Shown here: positions 11,709 through 23,118 of the stretch, piece by piece
How positions within the stretch are numbered: the first letter of the stretch is position 1
How the letters are laid out: each line of letters opens with the position of its first letter
Assembly: GCA_000733355.1 (NCBI GenBank)
Contig: JNVV01000029.1
Coordinates: forward strand, 259,768 to 323,767
Length of the DNA: 64,000 nucleotides
Reading direction: 5' to 3'
Source of the DNA: Falciphora oryzae
Taxonomy: Eukaryota > Ascomycota > Sordariomycetes > Magnaporthales > Magnaporthaceae
The notes under the pieces: model-generated
The model's database searches: none
What the model was told of the DNA's origin: nothing
Seen by the model: the letters and a program-made list of their open reading frames with translations, nothing else
Made by a program: the position numbers and the translations under genes

Positions 11709-13758
11709 GGACTCCTCCGCAACGGGAATATACCAATTTGGTAATTTCCTTTAAAAGGGTGCGGGAAATGTGCTCCTTAAACATAACGCCGGACCATTGG
11801 ACCGCTTCGTTAAGGTCAAAAAGCTTAGTAAGGTACTAAACGGTATCTCCTTTGTACTTAAGCTCCCGCATTTTTTTAGCGTTGCGGTGGTGTTCGGTGG
11901 CGTCCCGGAAGCGTTCCTGTAGTGCCGCCGAATAGGCCCGCCAGTTGTTTTCGAACTGCGCGCTTCGAAGGGACCGAAAGCGTTGATGGTGCCAAACTTG
12001 TGCGTTTTCCGTAAGTAGGGACCCGACCCAGTTGATTTTAACTGTATCGTTAGGAAAGCTTTCGACGTAGGTTTCCATATAAAAGGTAACGCGAAGCCAC
12101 CATAGCTTAAATTTAGCCAGGTCCTTGCCGTTGTAACTGGGTGGCTTATTAAGCTGGACTGGGTTGATAACGGCCGTAGGGATCCGACTATGCGGGTAAG
12201 CAGTTCCCTGTTGGATGGCTTTGATAAAGTCCCGCAAATCGGGGTCCTTGGAGGCCCGTCCGTTATTTTTAAGGGCATCGTTTTCCGAGGAGGAGTCTGA
12301 AGGTTTTAAAGGTTTTGAAGGAATAGCAATATGCTCGGGAGGTTCGTTAGGTGGCCTTTGGGGAGGCCCTTAAGCGAGTCCTTCGAAGCTTCCCGAATGC
12401 CTGGGACCTGCCGTAGCGGCCTTGTACTATTGTTAAGCAGCGAAGGCAATAGCCCGAACTTGTTGCCGTTGGAGGTTATCGGACGATAGGGGGTCCTGAA
12501 AGCCCTGGCGTAATGATGCCGACGTTTTAAACGCCGATTGGGGTAGCGGTTTCTCCGTAAAAGGGACGGGTTCTTCCCTTTCTAAAGTGCTTTAACGTGA
12601 GCCCGGTAGAAAGGACGACCTTTGGAGGGCCGAAAGTACCGTAGCTGATCTAGGCCGCCTTCCTTATGCCGCAAATCGCCGGCTTTCCCGTACGGCGTCC
12701 CTAACGAGCTAATGCGTTTGGGCCAATATGCGCCGTTCGGCATTAGTAAAGGCTTCGGGCGATACGTGCTCCTTAATTAGGAGATCCTGGATCTGGGCAT
12801 CCTTATTAACGGCCCAGTTAGTAACTCCCTCCTCAAAGGTGGAAAGTCGTGCTTGTAGGTCCTGCAAATGGTTTTGTTGGACCCGAATAACGTCCCGGAG
12901 CTAAACTAGGGCCTCCGAACGGATTTGTTGCTTTTTGGCCAAAGTGGCGACCGTGGCCCAGATTTGTTGTGCAAATGCCTGGCTTTCTCCAATAATCCGT
13001 TGCCGGAATGCCTTTTATTACTCGGCAAAAGCGATCAGGCCTTCCTTATATAAGGAAACGACGGTATAGTACGCGTAGGTGATGCGGTCGTAATGGGTCC
13101 TAATTTCGCGGATTTGTTCCCAATCGGCGAGGATTTCCTGGCTCACACCTCGGGATAAGGCCGAAATTGCTTCACGCGTACTAATAAATTCCCGCTGGAT
13201 TTCGGTCATCCAGCCCGGGGGGTCTTAAAGGCGTCCTACGGATATAAAAGCTTGTTGTTCGAGGGCTATGTCGAAGGGGGGGTGCCGAATAAAGGATAAG
13301 TGCCCCTTGATCGTCGAGCATAGGGGTATCTTAACGTTCTTCCGGTGCAGACCGGGAGGGGCTTTCGGGGGCTTTTCCGGCCGCTTTTTCAAATTGGGCC
13401 GGCATGGTATCGGCAGGTATACCGGAATTGCTAGGCAAAAAGGGGGATTCCGTTAATTCCACGGCCGGCATGCCAAAATCGCTTGGTAGGGAAGGAGATG
13501 TCGTTGCAGACGAAATGAGGGGGTCCGGTTCCCTGTATTCCTGGGCAGCGTAAAGTCCCAAAGGTACAAGGGAGATCTTCCGGCCTTTTTTGGAATCCCG
13601 TAACTTCGCCAGGGCGACTGAGAGGGTAAAGCGACCCTCTTGTATATTCTTTTCGCTTTCACCCGTTCTAGAACACCGGTGACAGTCAAGTGTTTATGGT
13701 GTGGCCCCAGGGTTTTATTCGCTAAAGAAGGCAACAGTTGGGGCTTGGGGGTACCGAC
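11709..13758 (-). pseudogene. Gypsy A1 gag capsid part and leader
   Basis: On the minus strand 12237 to 11836 reads a capsid-like segment (NPVQLNKPPSYNGKDLAKFK, then WVGSLLTENAQVWHHQRFR). Farther right, 13209-13018 encodes a helical, charged segment. Stops interrupt the frame. The block 10405-12626 is strongly diverged from the corresponding block in A2 (20233-21233), while sequence on both sides is nearly identical. Confidence 0.75.
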
Positions 13759-14759
13759 TGACAGGGCCTCTCCAGAGTGTTAAAAGAACTAATGTATTTA
13801 GCTTAGGTTGGGTGCATAGGCCCAACCTACCATGTACTACTCTTATTAGATTATCTACCCTGTACTGTTGTGGGGTTGTGCACAGGAGTAGCGGGCAGGG
13901 CTTATAGCGTACCCGGGGGTGGCTTACAGCATCTACAGCGCTTACCGAAAGCCTGAAGGTGGCCTGTAGCCCCTGTAGGATGCCTAAGCACCCAAGTCAG
14001 CCGTTGTGGGTCGCACTGACTCGCCTACCCTGCACATCTACCCTGCACAGAATTGGTCAGGAGTCAATTTGCACAAGTCAGAATTGGAGGCCCAACGCGG
14101 AGATGGGTTTGGTGGCCGTGGGTCGATTTTTTGGAAATCCCATACAAAATAATTTTTCGGAAAATCGCTTGCGGCACCGGAAGCCCCCACGGCGGAGAAC
14201 CCGCGGGATCGATGTCGGTGGGTATATGAGGGAAGCGATTGTTGGCGCCCCTCACCTGCAATACAAGCCTGTTCCACCCACTAAGCTTGGGGCCCCGACA
14301 GCGCTATTTATAGCGCCTGTCAGGGCCCAATCCAACTAACCGAGACCCTGCTGGCCACTGTGACTGCGCTGCAAATCCCCGATTTGACCTCCCAATATTA
14401 ATACAGAGCTTAGGAGGAAAGATAGTGAGGCTTCCGTTAGGGGGCAGAGCGTAAAAAAATTATTTGTAACAAAGGGTTAAAGACGGCTTGGAGAAAGAAT
14501 CTTTAGATTGCAGATAATTTTTTTATGGGCTTAAGAGATGCTTAAGGAGGAAGGAATCTTTCGTAAAGGACATAGGAGATGGCAAGGTTTATATAGACCC
14601 TTTGTGATCCGTGCGAAGTATCGAGTACATAATTCACACTACCTTCCGACCTTCACCGCTTAGCTTTAAGGCCGTTGACCGCTTATGCGGGTCTTCGACC
14701 CTCCGTGAGGCCGACTTGTGATGCCGACTAGTTAGGTCCACGGGTTCTTCCGTGTAACA
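13759..14759 (-). repeat. LTR of element A (5' LTR of A1), split by solo LTR C
   Basis: Runs from TGACAGGGCC to CCGTGTAACA. Removing LTR C and one copy of its CAGAG duplication leaves about 370 bp, which align with 22366-22724. The right end is joined directly to A2 integrase sequence, so this LTR appears to be shared by A1 and the truncated 3' side of A2. Confidence 0.75.
13778..14403. repeat. Solo LTR of family C, copy 1
   Basis: 626 bp starting TGTTAAAAGAAC and ending AATATTAATA (originally probably ...TTAACA, with CA changed to TA). It is flanked by the 5-bp duplication CAGAG (13773-13777, 14404-14408). A2 shows the empty site at 22379-22385. No internal coding region is attached, so it is a solo LTR. 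Confidence 0.88.
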
Positions 14760-15422
14760 CCGGGCTTTTTCGAGGTGTTGTTTAGCTTTTTCGTGCATTT
14801 GGGTTATCTAATGCCGGTAGAGTTAGTTTGTTAGATTGCGTATTCGTTTTGGGAGAGGGGGATTATTAAAAATTAGGTGGTACCCGTAGTTGGCGAAAAA
14901 GGGAGTGATGGAAGTATTTGCCGAAAATATATTATTATAAGCAAATTCCGCCGTGGGTAATAGCTTAACCCAATTGGTTATTTCGTAATTTACGAAACAT
15001 TTAAGGTAAGTTTCCAGATTTTAGTTAAGCCTTTCGGTTTGTTTATCCGTTTAGGGATGGAAGGTAATGCTTATTTTTGGTTTAATACCTATTAAACGGA
15101 GGAAATTTTTCCATAAATGGCTCGTAAATTTAAAATCTTTATTAAAGATAATATCTAAAGGCACACCGTGCAATCGCTAGTATTTTTTAGCGAAAACGCG
15201 GATAAGGTTATCCAATTTTTTACCTTCGGCTTTAAAGGGGACGAAATGCGCCATTTTAATAAAAGGGTTTACTATTACCCAAATTAAATCGCATTTATCG
15301 CTTAAAGGGAAGTCCGTGATAAAGTTTATGGCTACCGTTTTCCAAAGCTGGTAATGCAGCTCCATAAGTTGTAGGGGTCCAAAAGGGGCATGCCTTAAAG
15401 CTTTATTGCGTTAGCATTCCAG
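14760..15422 (-). pseudogene. Gypsy A2 integrase relic
   Basis: The minus frame 15365-15177 reads INFITDFPLSDKCDLIWVIV, then MAHFVPFKAEGKK, part of the integrase core. It matches the A1 integrase with mostly transition differences. Integrase sequence beyond about 14763 is absent. Confidence 0.8.
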
Positions 15423-15427
15423 GTATT

Positions 15428-17280
15428 TGTTAAAAGAACTAATGTATTTAGTTTAGGTTAGGTGCATAAGCCCAACCTACTATGTACTACCCTTATTAAA
15501 TTATTTACCCTGTACTGTTATAAAGTTGTGCACAGAAGTAGCGGGCAGGGCTTATAGCGTACCCGGGGGTGGCTTACAGCATCTACAGCGCTTACCGAAA
15601 GCCTAAAAGTAGCTTGTAGCCCTTATAGGATGCCTAAGCACCCAAATCAGCCGTTGTAGGTCGCACTAACTCGTTTACCCTGTACATCTACCCTACACAG
15701 AATTGGTCAGGAGTTAATTTGCACAAGTCAAAATTGGAAAAAAAGAAAGAAAGTATATTTAACGTCGTTATAATCGGGATCTACCAATCCCTGCCTCCCA
15801 AAGGGCATACGACGTGCTAACGCTACCTAAGCTTGACACTAGGCTACGTGTTGCTATCGAGGCGGCTAACAGAATCAAACTATGGGGCAAGCCCAAAGCA
15901 CACGGAGTTCGGGCCGCATTCCGGCGCTCCTTGTTAGTAAACGGGCAATCGGCAAAAAGGCGAATAAACGCCTAAGCGCTATACGCGCTGCTATTAGTGG
16001 TAATAAAAGCGATCGGCCGGCAAAATGCCGGGAAAAAAGTAAAGCCGGGTTTGGTCGGGAAGGTGCCGCAATAGCCCCCCCCTTAAGCCCGGCCAAAAAA
16101 AAAAAAGTTCGGGGGCTAAAGGGCCTAATTCCAACCCTTTGTGCTCCTTATGTATTTTTCCTATGTATCAAACGATAAGCTACGCGGCTTACCAGCGTAA
16201 TGCACGGCGATTCGTACAACTTCACGGTTAGCAAACAAAGCTGCACGAAAATCTTACGCGTACGATGCCACCTATACTTTAGTATAATTACCGCGTAGCA
16301 ACAAACAAAGGCGCGAACGTCAAACCAATCTTGCGCGTGCGTGCTTAAGCAACTTGCGTGCCTAAACAGGCCAATTTTACGCCGTACGTATCGTTAGGAT
16401 GCGGTTGACCGAAAAGGAATCGCAAGGATGGTAAAGACGCGAGGTCGCGAGGATAGCGAGAACGAAAAATCGCGAAAATAGCGGGGGACGGCGGCGGCCG
16501 GGCCGGCTATTCGTCCGATATGTTCTAACTACTTGCCGGCCTGCAATCTTCTTATGCGTTCAAATCGTTCAGCTCGTAAGTTCGCGAAGCGAAGGCGATG
16601 GAAATTAAAAGGCGGTTAACCTAGTAATACGCGGAAGTTAAAACAATCCGATTGTCGAAGTTTCGGCGCGCGCTTCGCGCGCCTTAGGCGATAAGGTGCA
16701 GGCCTTCCTTTCGACTAGCAATAAGCACCCCCTATACCTTTGCCAGCCATTCTCTGCTCTTTTAGCCCAATTGCGTTACCGACGTCGTTATTAAAAGGAA
16801 TCGGAAAACGCGGTTTAAATAAGGCCAATTAGCCTATTAGAACCTATTATGCAGCCGGCTTATTTTAGTAGCGCGAAATACCAAAATAGCCGGGTTTCCT
16901 TAACGGCCACTAACAGTAGGTCCGATAGGAAAATTTTTCGAGAGGAAAGTAAAGTCAAAATTGGAAGCCCAACGCGGAAATGGGTTTAGTGGCCGTAGGT
17001 CGATTTTTTAAAAATCCCATACAAAATAATTTTTCGGAAAATCGCTCGCGGCACCGGAAGCCCCCACGGCGGAAAACCCGCAGGATCGATATCGGTAGGT
17101 ATATAAGGGAAGCGATTGTTAGCGCCCCTCACCTGCAATACAAGCCTGTTCCACCCACTAAGCTTGGGGCCCCAACAGCGCTATTTATAGCGCCTATCAA
17201 GGCCCAATCCAACTAACCGAGACCTTGCTGGCCATTGTGACTGCGCTGCAAATCCCCGATTTGACCTCCCAATATTAACA
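15428..17280. repeat. Solo LTR of family C, copy 2, split by a nested insert
   Basis: Starts TGTTAAAAGAAC at 15428 and ends AATATTAACA at 17280. It is flanked by GTATT (15423-15427) and GTATC (17281-17285), a 5-bp duplication with one C-to-T change. Removing the insert 15739-16951 and one 14-bp duplication leaves exactly 626 bp, the same length as copy 1. It interrupts A2 pol. Confidence 0.88.
15739..16951. mobile_element. 1.2 kb insertion with 14-bp target duplication
   Basis: Flanked by AAGTCAAAATTGGA at 15725-15738 and 16952-16965. It opens with an A/G-rich tract (AAAAAGAAAGAAAG-like), and 15755-16110 match the left part of the LINE at 10491-10860. From about 16110 to 16951 I recognise nothing. 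The left end and the long duplication suggest a non-LTR element on the minus strand; no coding domain survives. Confidence 0.65.
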
Positions 17281-17285
17281 GTATC

Positions 17286-18960
17286 CCTTTACGTATTCCC
17301 GGACTTTTGCTTCGATATTGGGCTATTAAAAGTGCCGAATAATTAACTCGAAGGTTTTATCTATACCCATATATCTAGCGACTTTTATGTTATATTCGGA
17401 CTCGAGGACTTTTTTTTGCAGGGCTTCCGTTGGTACCCACAATTTTTTTTTATAATAAAAAAAGCCATCCTTTACTTTTTTTACCCTTTTCGGGCTTTTA
17501 AAAGCGACTTTGGTATTCGGGATCCGATATACCAGCTTGTTTAATTTTATTAGTAAATTCCGTAGCCCATTTTAGAATTGGAATACTGTAAAGCCGGTTT
17601 GGGGACAGGAGGAAAAAAGGTGCTTTTTGCGGCAAAACTTTTTTTATAGGGTTATTTTTTTATCTTTCCAGGGCCGAAATTTTTGCTAGGAAGTGTTTTT
17701 TTTACAAAATCGTTGTAATTGGCTGATTTTTATTCCCCCCTTTTTTAAGCTTATGCTAAGGTAATTTCGATAGCATATCGGCCTTTTTATTTTGCTTTCC
17801 TAACCGGTAGTTAATTATAAACCAATAACCAGCTAATTGTTATACCCATTTAGCTTGCTTTTAATTAAAAACTTTAGCCGTTAGGAAATATTCGAAATTC
17901 CGGTAATCCGTATAAACCTTTATCCGGTGCTTTGCCCTTTCGAAGTAATGCCTCCACCTAACGAAACAGTTAACGGCCGCTAAAAGTTCCTTATCGTGGA
18001 TTTTATAATTGATTTCGGCGGGCGACATTTTGCGTAAATAAAAAGCTACGGGGTGCAGTTTATTGGTTTCGGGGTCCCTTTGGGATAACACACTTCCAAA
18101 GGCAAAATCCGAAGCGTTTACTTCGATTTGCGCTGGGAAAAACGGATTAAAATGCCGGAGTATCGGAAGCGAAACGAAAGCGACTTTAAAAGCTTCAAAA
18201 GCCTGTTCCATTTCGGGGGTTTATCGCTATTAGCTTTTAAATAAGGCGTTAGCCGTCGTTATAGGCCTAACGATTTTTAAAAACCCTTTAATAAACCTTT
18301 TATAAAAGTTGGCAAAGCCGACGAACGATTGGGAGTTTTTAAAGCAGTTAGGGGCCTTTTATTAGATAATAGCATTAATTTTATTTTTAAACATTGCGAT
18401 GCCTTCGAATCCTATTATGTAACCAAAAAACTCGACTTCGTATACCCTTTAAACGCATTTGCGAAAGGCTACAGCCAGGTTGTATTTAGTAAAGCGGCGA
18501 AGTACTTCCTTTATTAAACTATCGTATTATTCCTTAGTTTCTGCGTATATTAAGAGGTTATCTAAATATACAAAAAGCCCGGCATCGATAAAATCTATAA
18601 AAATATGGTTTATTATATTTTAAAAAGTAGCGGGGGCGTTAATAAAGCCTATAGGCATAACCGTAAATTCGAAAACGCCGTATTTGCAACGGAAAGCCGT
18701 AAACCATTCGTGCCTTTTTTTATCCGAATTAGGTTAAACCCGGTTTTAAGGTCGATTTTCGTTTTCCATTTGGCATTCCGAAATCGATCTTAAAGCTCCG
18801 TAATAAGCGGGATAAAATACCGAATCGGAATTGTTTTAGCGTTTACGTTTTTATAATCGACCACCATTTTTAAAAAATCGAAGGGGTTTTTTTTTACGAA
18901 TATAAAGGGCGAACTGTTAGCAATTTTGCATAGCTTAGCCCGACCAATTCGTACCTGCTT
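17286..18960 (-). pseudogene. Gypsy A2 RNase H and reverse transcriptase relic
   Basis: The minus frame 18211-17861 is an unbroken RNase H segment ([20 protein letters not shown], then INYKIHDKELLAAVNCFVRW, then a Tyr/Asp-rich end). RT sequence follows to about 18960 with the YLDD region near 18553-18571 and several stops. Bases 17286-17860 align with A1 830-1470 but show no open frame. Confidence 0.85.
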
Positions 18961-19379
18961 TTCCAACTATGGCTTTAGGATATCTAATTCCCTTTAGCTC
19001 ATTAGGTACAAAAGGCTATGGGTTAATTAAGCCCTTTTTTTAAAGTGAATTTCGTAGTTCTAAGGCTAATAATCGGGAAAACGGGTAGCAGCAGCTTCCG
19101 TTATAATAGGGAAAATTTCCTTAAATTTTTGTAGCACCGATTCGAAACCGTTAAAGTTTGCTTTATTTACTTCCTTAAAAAAAGGAATACCGTGCCCGTA
19201 TTTAATAGCGGCAATAATCGCGGGCTCGACTGTTTTCATATTCTCCCGAAAGCGTAAGCCTTTAAGCGGCCGTAAATTTTATAGCTTCCGTACCCGGGGC
19301 TTGTTGCATTTCCGGCATTTGTCCAAATCCATCCGGATATCCCGAAGGTCGCGATCCAATAGCCCCAGCGGTGGGTATT

Positions 19380-19745
19380 GCCTTTGCCATGCGAAAGGCA
19401 GGATAATATCGCAATCTGGATCCGTAGGACTAATTTCGAACGTTTCCGTAAAATAGTGCGTTTTGTGCCGGAAGGTAACGTCGATAACTAGTTGCTTTCC
19501 AGCCTCTGGTTCGATTTTCCTTAAAAAGGAGGTTATTACGCGAAGGATAGCTTTATTAACCAGGTGACCCGGGAGTTACTTCGCTAATTTGTTTGATATA
19601 ACTTTCGTATCGCTGCTTCCGTTTAAAAGGACCCGGATAGGTATTTCCTTCGATCCCCTCGCCCGTATATACATGCGAAAAATTAGCCTTACGAGTTCCC
19701 TATCCGTTAAAAGCCTTCGTGCAGCAGCAACGGTCGATGGTTGTT
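19380..19745 (-). pseudogene. Gypsy A2 protease relic
   Basis: Aligns with A1 2919-3286 base by base, with many transitions. The protease core is recognisable but interrupted. Here the sequence runs uninterrupted into gag at 19746, which is the empty site that element B occupies in A1. Confidence 0.75.
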
Positions 19746-22365
19746 AACAATCATCGTCTGATTCCGAATTTGATAATTTAAAAATTCGTAATTCGCTCGG
19801 GGCTTTTAAAGTAAGGCCAGCGATTTTAGCCTTTTTAGCCTGTAGTTATTCCTTTTATTCGTCCGTTGCAGGGCGTTTAAAAATGGATTTGGCACCGGCT
19901 GTTTTTGCTGGTATAGGAGGGAGTTTTTTGCCGTTAGTATCCTTTTTGGCGTAGCATTTTAACGTATAATGCCCTTTTTTTCCGCAACGCCAGCAGTTAG
20001 CTTTAGCCAACTTTCGTACGTCGATATCGCGTTATTTGATTCCTTTGAGTGCTAATTTAGTGGTAATCCAAATGTTGTTTTTTTTGTCGGCGGCCTTTTT
20101 ATCGTTAGCTTTTTTTCCAGAACGGGAGCTTAAAAATGGATTTAGGTTCCTATTTTTGGAGCCTTTATTTCGGCGACGGCCCGCGTTCGAGCGCTTTTAA
20201 TTCGAAACGGGCTCGTTTTTTCCCTTTTCCTTTTAGCTCGTTCTTTGCATTAAAGCCTTAATGGAAGCTTTATTTGCGAGCTTTTGCTTGTAAATGATCC
20301 CTGCCTTTTGGAAAGCTTTGAGGAATTCGGCGTCGTCCGTAAGGATTTGACCTTTATTGGTATATACCAAATCGGCGATACTTTCAGGTAGCGAGGATCG
20401 GACGAAATCCTGGAAGGTCGTACCGGTTTATCGGGTAGTGATATTGTATTGCCCTAGCTCCGTTAGGTAATTAACGATATCGCTGTTATATTTTAGGGAC
20501 CGGAGCTTTTTGGCATTAGTTCGTTCTTTATTAGGGTTTTTATAATGCTTTTCCAGCGACGAAACGTATCCTTTTTAGAAATTTTAAACGTTTATGGATT
20601 CCAATAAACGTGCTTTGGCTACGTGCTATTGGAAAGCGGCTCCTTTTAGGAAAAACCCAACCCAAATGATGCGGTACGGGTTACCCGTAAAGCTTTAAGG
20701 GCAGGCGTTTATATAAGCTTGTACTACGAACTACTAGTTTTTAAATTTGGTGCGATCCCTTTCGAAAGCGCTGGGGGCTTTAAATTGCACGGGGTTAACT
20801 ATAAAAACCGTGCCTTAGGGAATTCCCTTAAAGGGTTGCGGCGCCTTATCGCTTAGCGGAAAAGGTAATCGGAACGGCCGTAGTTTTTGGTTGAGAGGTT
20901 GCGGTGGTAGGTTATTATCGCTATCGTCCGAAAAATCTGAAAAGTTCGAAGAATCCGGATTACCGGCGGGTTATTCCTGTATCCGTCCCGGGGTAATGCT
21001 TGTGCGGGCTTGGTTCGCTTAGGTTTGCGAATCTTTTAGGGTCCGTTCCATTTGTGCGGTTAGCAAACCGGCGTTCGATCCGACGATCCGTTCCCGCGCC
21101 ATCGAGCTTGTTTGTTTAAAAGCGGAAGGCGGAAGTATATCGGTATCAACTTCGGCTTTATTTTCCCTAGTAAAGACGGGTACGTCCTAGGGAAAGCTTT
21201 AGTTTGATCTGGGTTATTAAAACGATCGTTGCAGGGCCGAAAGTACAGTAGCTGATTTAGGCCGCTTTTTTTATGCTGCAAGCCGCCGGCTTTCCCGTAC
21301 GGCGTCCTTAACAAGCTGGTAAGTTTGGGCCAATATACGTCGCTCGGCTTCGGTAAAGGCTTCGGGCGAAACATGTTTTTTGGTTAGGAGATCCTGGATT
21401 TAGGCATTTTTATCGACGGCCTAATTAGTAACCCCCTTTTCGAAAGTGGAAAATCGTGCTTGTAGGTCCTACAAATGGGTTTGCTAAGCCCGAGTAACGT
21501 CCTGAAGCTGAACTAGGGCCTCCGAACGGGTTTGTTGCTTTTCGGCCAAAATGGCGACCGTAGCCCAAACTTGTTATGCAAATGCCTGGCTTTTTCCGAT
21601 AATTCGTTGCCGGAATGCCTTTTGTTGCTCGGCAAAAGCGATTAGCCTTCCTTACATAAGAAAACAACGGTATTGTACGCGTGGGTGATGCGGTCGTAAT
21701 GGGTCCTAATTTCGCGGATTTGTTCCCAGTCGGCGAGGATTTCCTGGCTCACACCTCGGGATAGGGCTGAAATTGCTTCGTGCGTACTAATAAATTCCCG
21801 CTGGATTTTAGTTATTTAGCCCGGGGGATCCTAAAAGCGTCTTACAGATATAAGGGCTTGTTATTCGAAGGCTATATTAAAAAGGGGTGCTAAATACAAG
21901 ATAAGTGCCTTTTAATCGTCGAGCATAGGTGTATTTTGACGTTTTTTCAATGCAAACTGGGAAGGGCCTTCGGGGGCTTTTCCGGCCGCTTTTTCAAATT
22001 AAGCCGGCATGGTATCGGCAAGCATACCGGAATCGCTGGGCAAAAAAGGGGATTCCGTTAAATCCACAACCGGTATACCAAAGTCGCTTAGTAGGGAAAG
22101 AGATATTGTTGCAAACGAAATGAGGGGGTCCGGTTCCTTGTATTCCTGGGCAGCGTAAAATCCCAAAAGTACAAGGGAGAATTTCCGGCCTTTTTTGGAA
22201 TCCCGTAATTTCGCCAAGGTGATTGAGAGGGTAAAACGACCCTTTTATATATTTTTTTTCGCTTTTACCCGTTCGAAAACACCGGTAACAGTTAAAATGT
22301 TTGTAGTATGGCCCCAGGGTTTTATTCGCTAAAAAAGGCAACAGTTAAGGCTTAAAGGTGCCGAT
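19746..22365 (-). pseudogene. Gypsy A2 gag relic
   Basis: Contains the nucleocapsid knuckle region near 19970-20010 and a capsid-like stretch near 20300-20800 (minus strand VNPVQFKAPSAFERDRTKFK, later SSLPESIADLVYTNKGQI) with several stops. The capsid part is not simply a mutated version of A1 gag; it is a divergent variant. Homology with A1 resumes at 21234 and continues to the LTR. Confidence 0.75.
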
Positions 22366-22724
22366 TAACAGGGCCTTTCCAAAGCTTAAGAGGAAAGATA
22401 GTGAGGCTTTCGTTAAAGGGCAGAGCGTAAAAAGATTATTTGTAACAAGGGGTTAAAAACGGCTTGGAAAAGGATCTTTATATTGCAAATAATCTTTCTA
22501 TGGGCTCAAGGATGCTTAAGGAAGAAGGAATCTTTTATGGAAGACATAGGAGATGGCAGGGTTTATATAAACCACCCTGTGATCCGTGCGAAGTATCGAG
22601 TACGTGATTTACACTGCCCTTCCGGCCTTCGGCCTTTGGGCCTCGGGGCCGTTGGGCACCTATACCGGTTCCCGGACCTTTTGTAGGGCCGATTAGGTGA
22701 GTCCACAGGTTCTTCCGTGTGACA
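22366..22724 (-). repeat. LTR of element A (5' LTR of A2)
   Basis: About 359 bp, from TAACAGGGCC (TGACAGGGCC before a TG-to-TA change) to CCGTGTGACA. It corresponds to 13759-14759 without solo LTR C. Immediately right of it begins a piece of LTR C, so A2 probably inserted into an LTR C copy. Confidence 0.75.
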
Positions 22725-22862
22725 CTGCGCTGCAAATCCCCGATTTAACCTCCGAATATTAATAATTTGTTATAAAGCATTTAACTAATCTAAAAAAAAG
22801 TAATATAAAATAGGTTGGGCTTATGCATCCAACCTAAGCTAAATATATTAATTTTTTTAACA
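22725..22862. repeat. LTR C fragments, one direct and one inverted
   Basis: 22725-22763 matches the last 39 bp of LTR C (CTGCGCTGCAAATCCCCGAT...). 22810-22862 matches the first 53 bp of LTR C in inverse orientation, ending TTTTTTTAACA. The 46 bp between are AT-rich and unrecognised. Confidence 0.75.
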
Positions 22863-22882
22863 ATAACGTATGCTTTATAACT

Positions 22883-23118
22883 AATACCTTATAGCGGGTA
22901 CCCTATAACAGGTGCCTTATAGTAGGTGCTTTGTGGCGGGTGCCCTATAGCGGGTGCCTTATAGCGGGTGCCTTATGGCAGGTGCTTTGTGGCAGGTGCC
23001 TTGTGGTAGGTGCTTTGTGGTAGGTGCGTTGTGGCAGGTGCCTTGTGGTAGGTGCGTTATGGCAGGTGCGTTGTGGCGGGTGCGTTGTGGCGGGTGCGTT
23101 AGGCGGGTGCGCTAAGCG
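22883..23118. repeat. 14-bp minisatellite at the transposon/gene boundary
   Basis: Seventeen tandem units of the form GGTGCSTTRTRGYR (for example ggtgccttatagcg at 22953, ggtgcgttgtggcg at 23065); the last two are 13 bp. Left units are TA-rich (ttatag), right units GC-rich (ttgtgg), a directional change in TG/TA content. Confidence 0.9.

Larger units (their letters stand above)
1..14759 (-). mobile_element. Ty3/Gypsy retrotransposon copy A1, interrupted
   Basis: Minus-strand Gypsy element that runs off the left edge of the window, so its 3' LTR is not seen. On the minus strand the order is 5' LTR, gag with a CCHC knuckle, protease, reverse transcriptase, RNase H, integrase, which is the Ty3/Gypsy order. 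It is split by element B (3287-9921), a LINE (10491-11693) and a solo LTR C (13778-14403). Joining the flanks across each insertion restores collinearity with the second copy A2 (14760-22724). Stops break pol in several places, so it is not autonomous. Confidence 0.9.
14760..22724 (-). mobile_element. Ty3/Gypsy retrotransposon copy A2, 3'-truncated and interrupted
   Basis: Second minus-strand copy of the A1 family, aligned with A1 from the integrase (A1 about 146) to the LTR. The 3' part of integrase and its own 3' LTR are missing; the sequence abuts the LTR ending at 14759. Solo LTR C splits it at 15428-17280. It carries more C-to-T and G-to-A changes than A1 and has more stops. Confidence 0.88.

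Noticed and set aside
13959..14339. 126-codon frame in solo LTR C
   Set aside because: Only a stop-free stretch of LTR; the second copy keeps just a shorter, shifted part (16980-17216).
22883..23118. CRISPR-like tandem array
   Set aside because: Units are adjacent without spacers, only 14 bp, and the organism is a fungus; this is a minisatellite.
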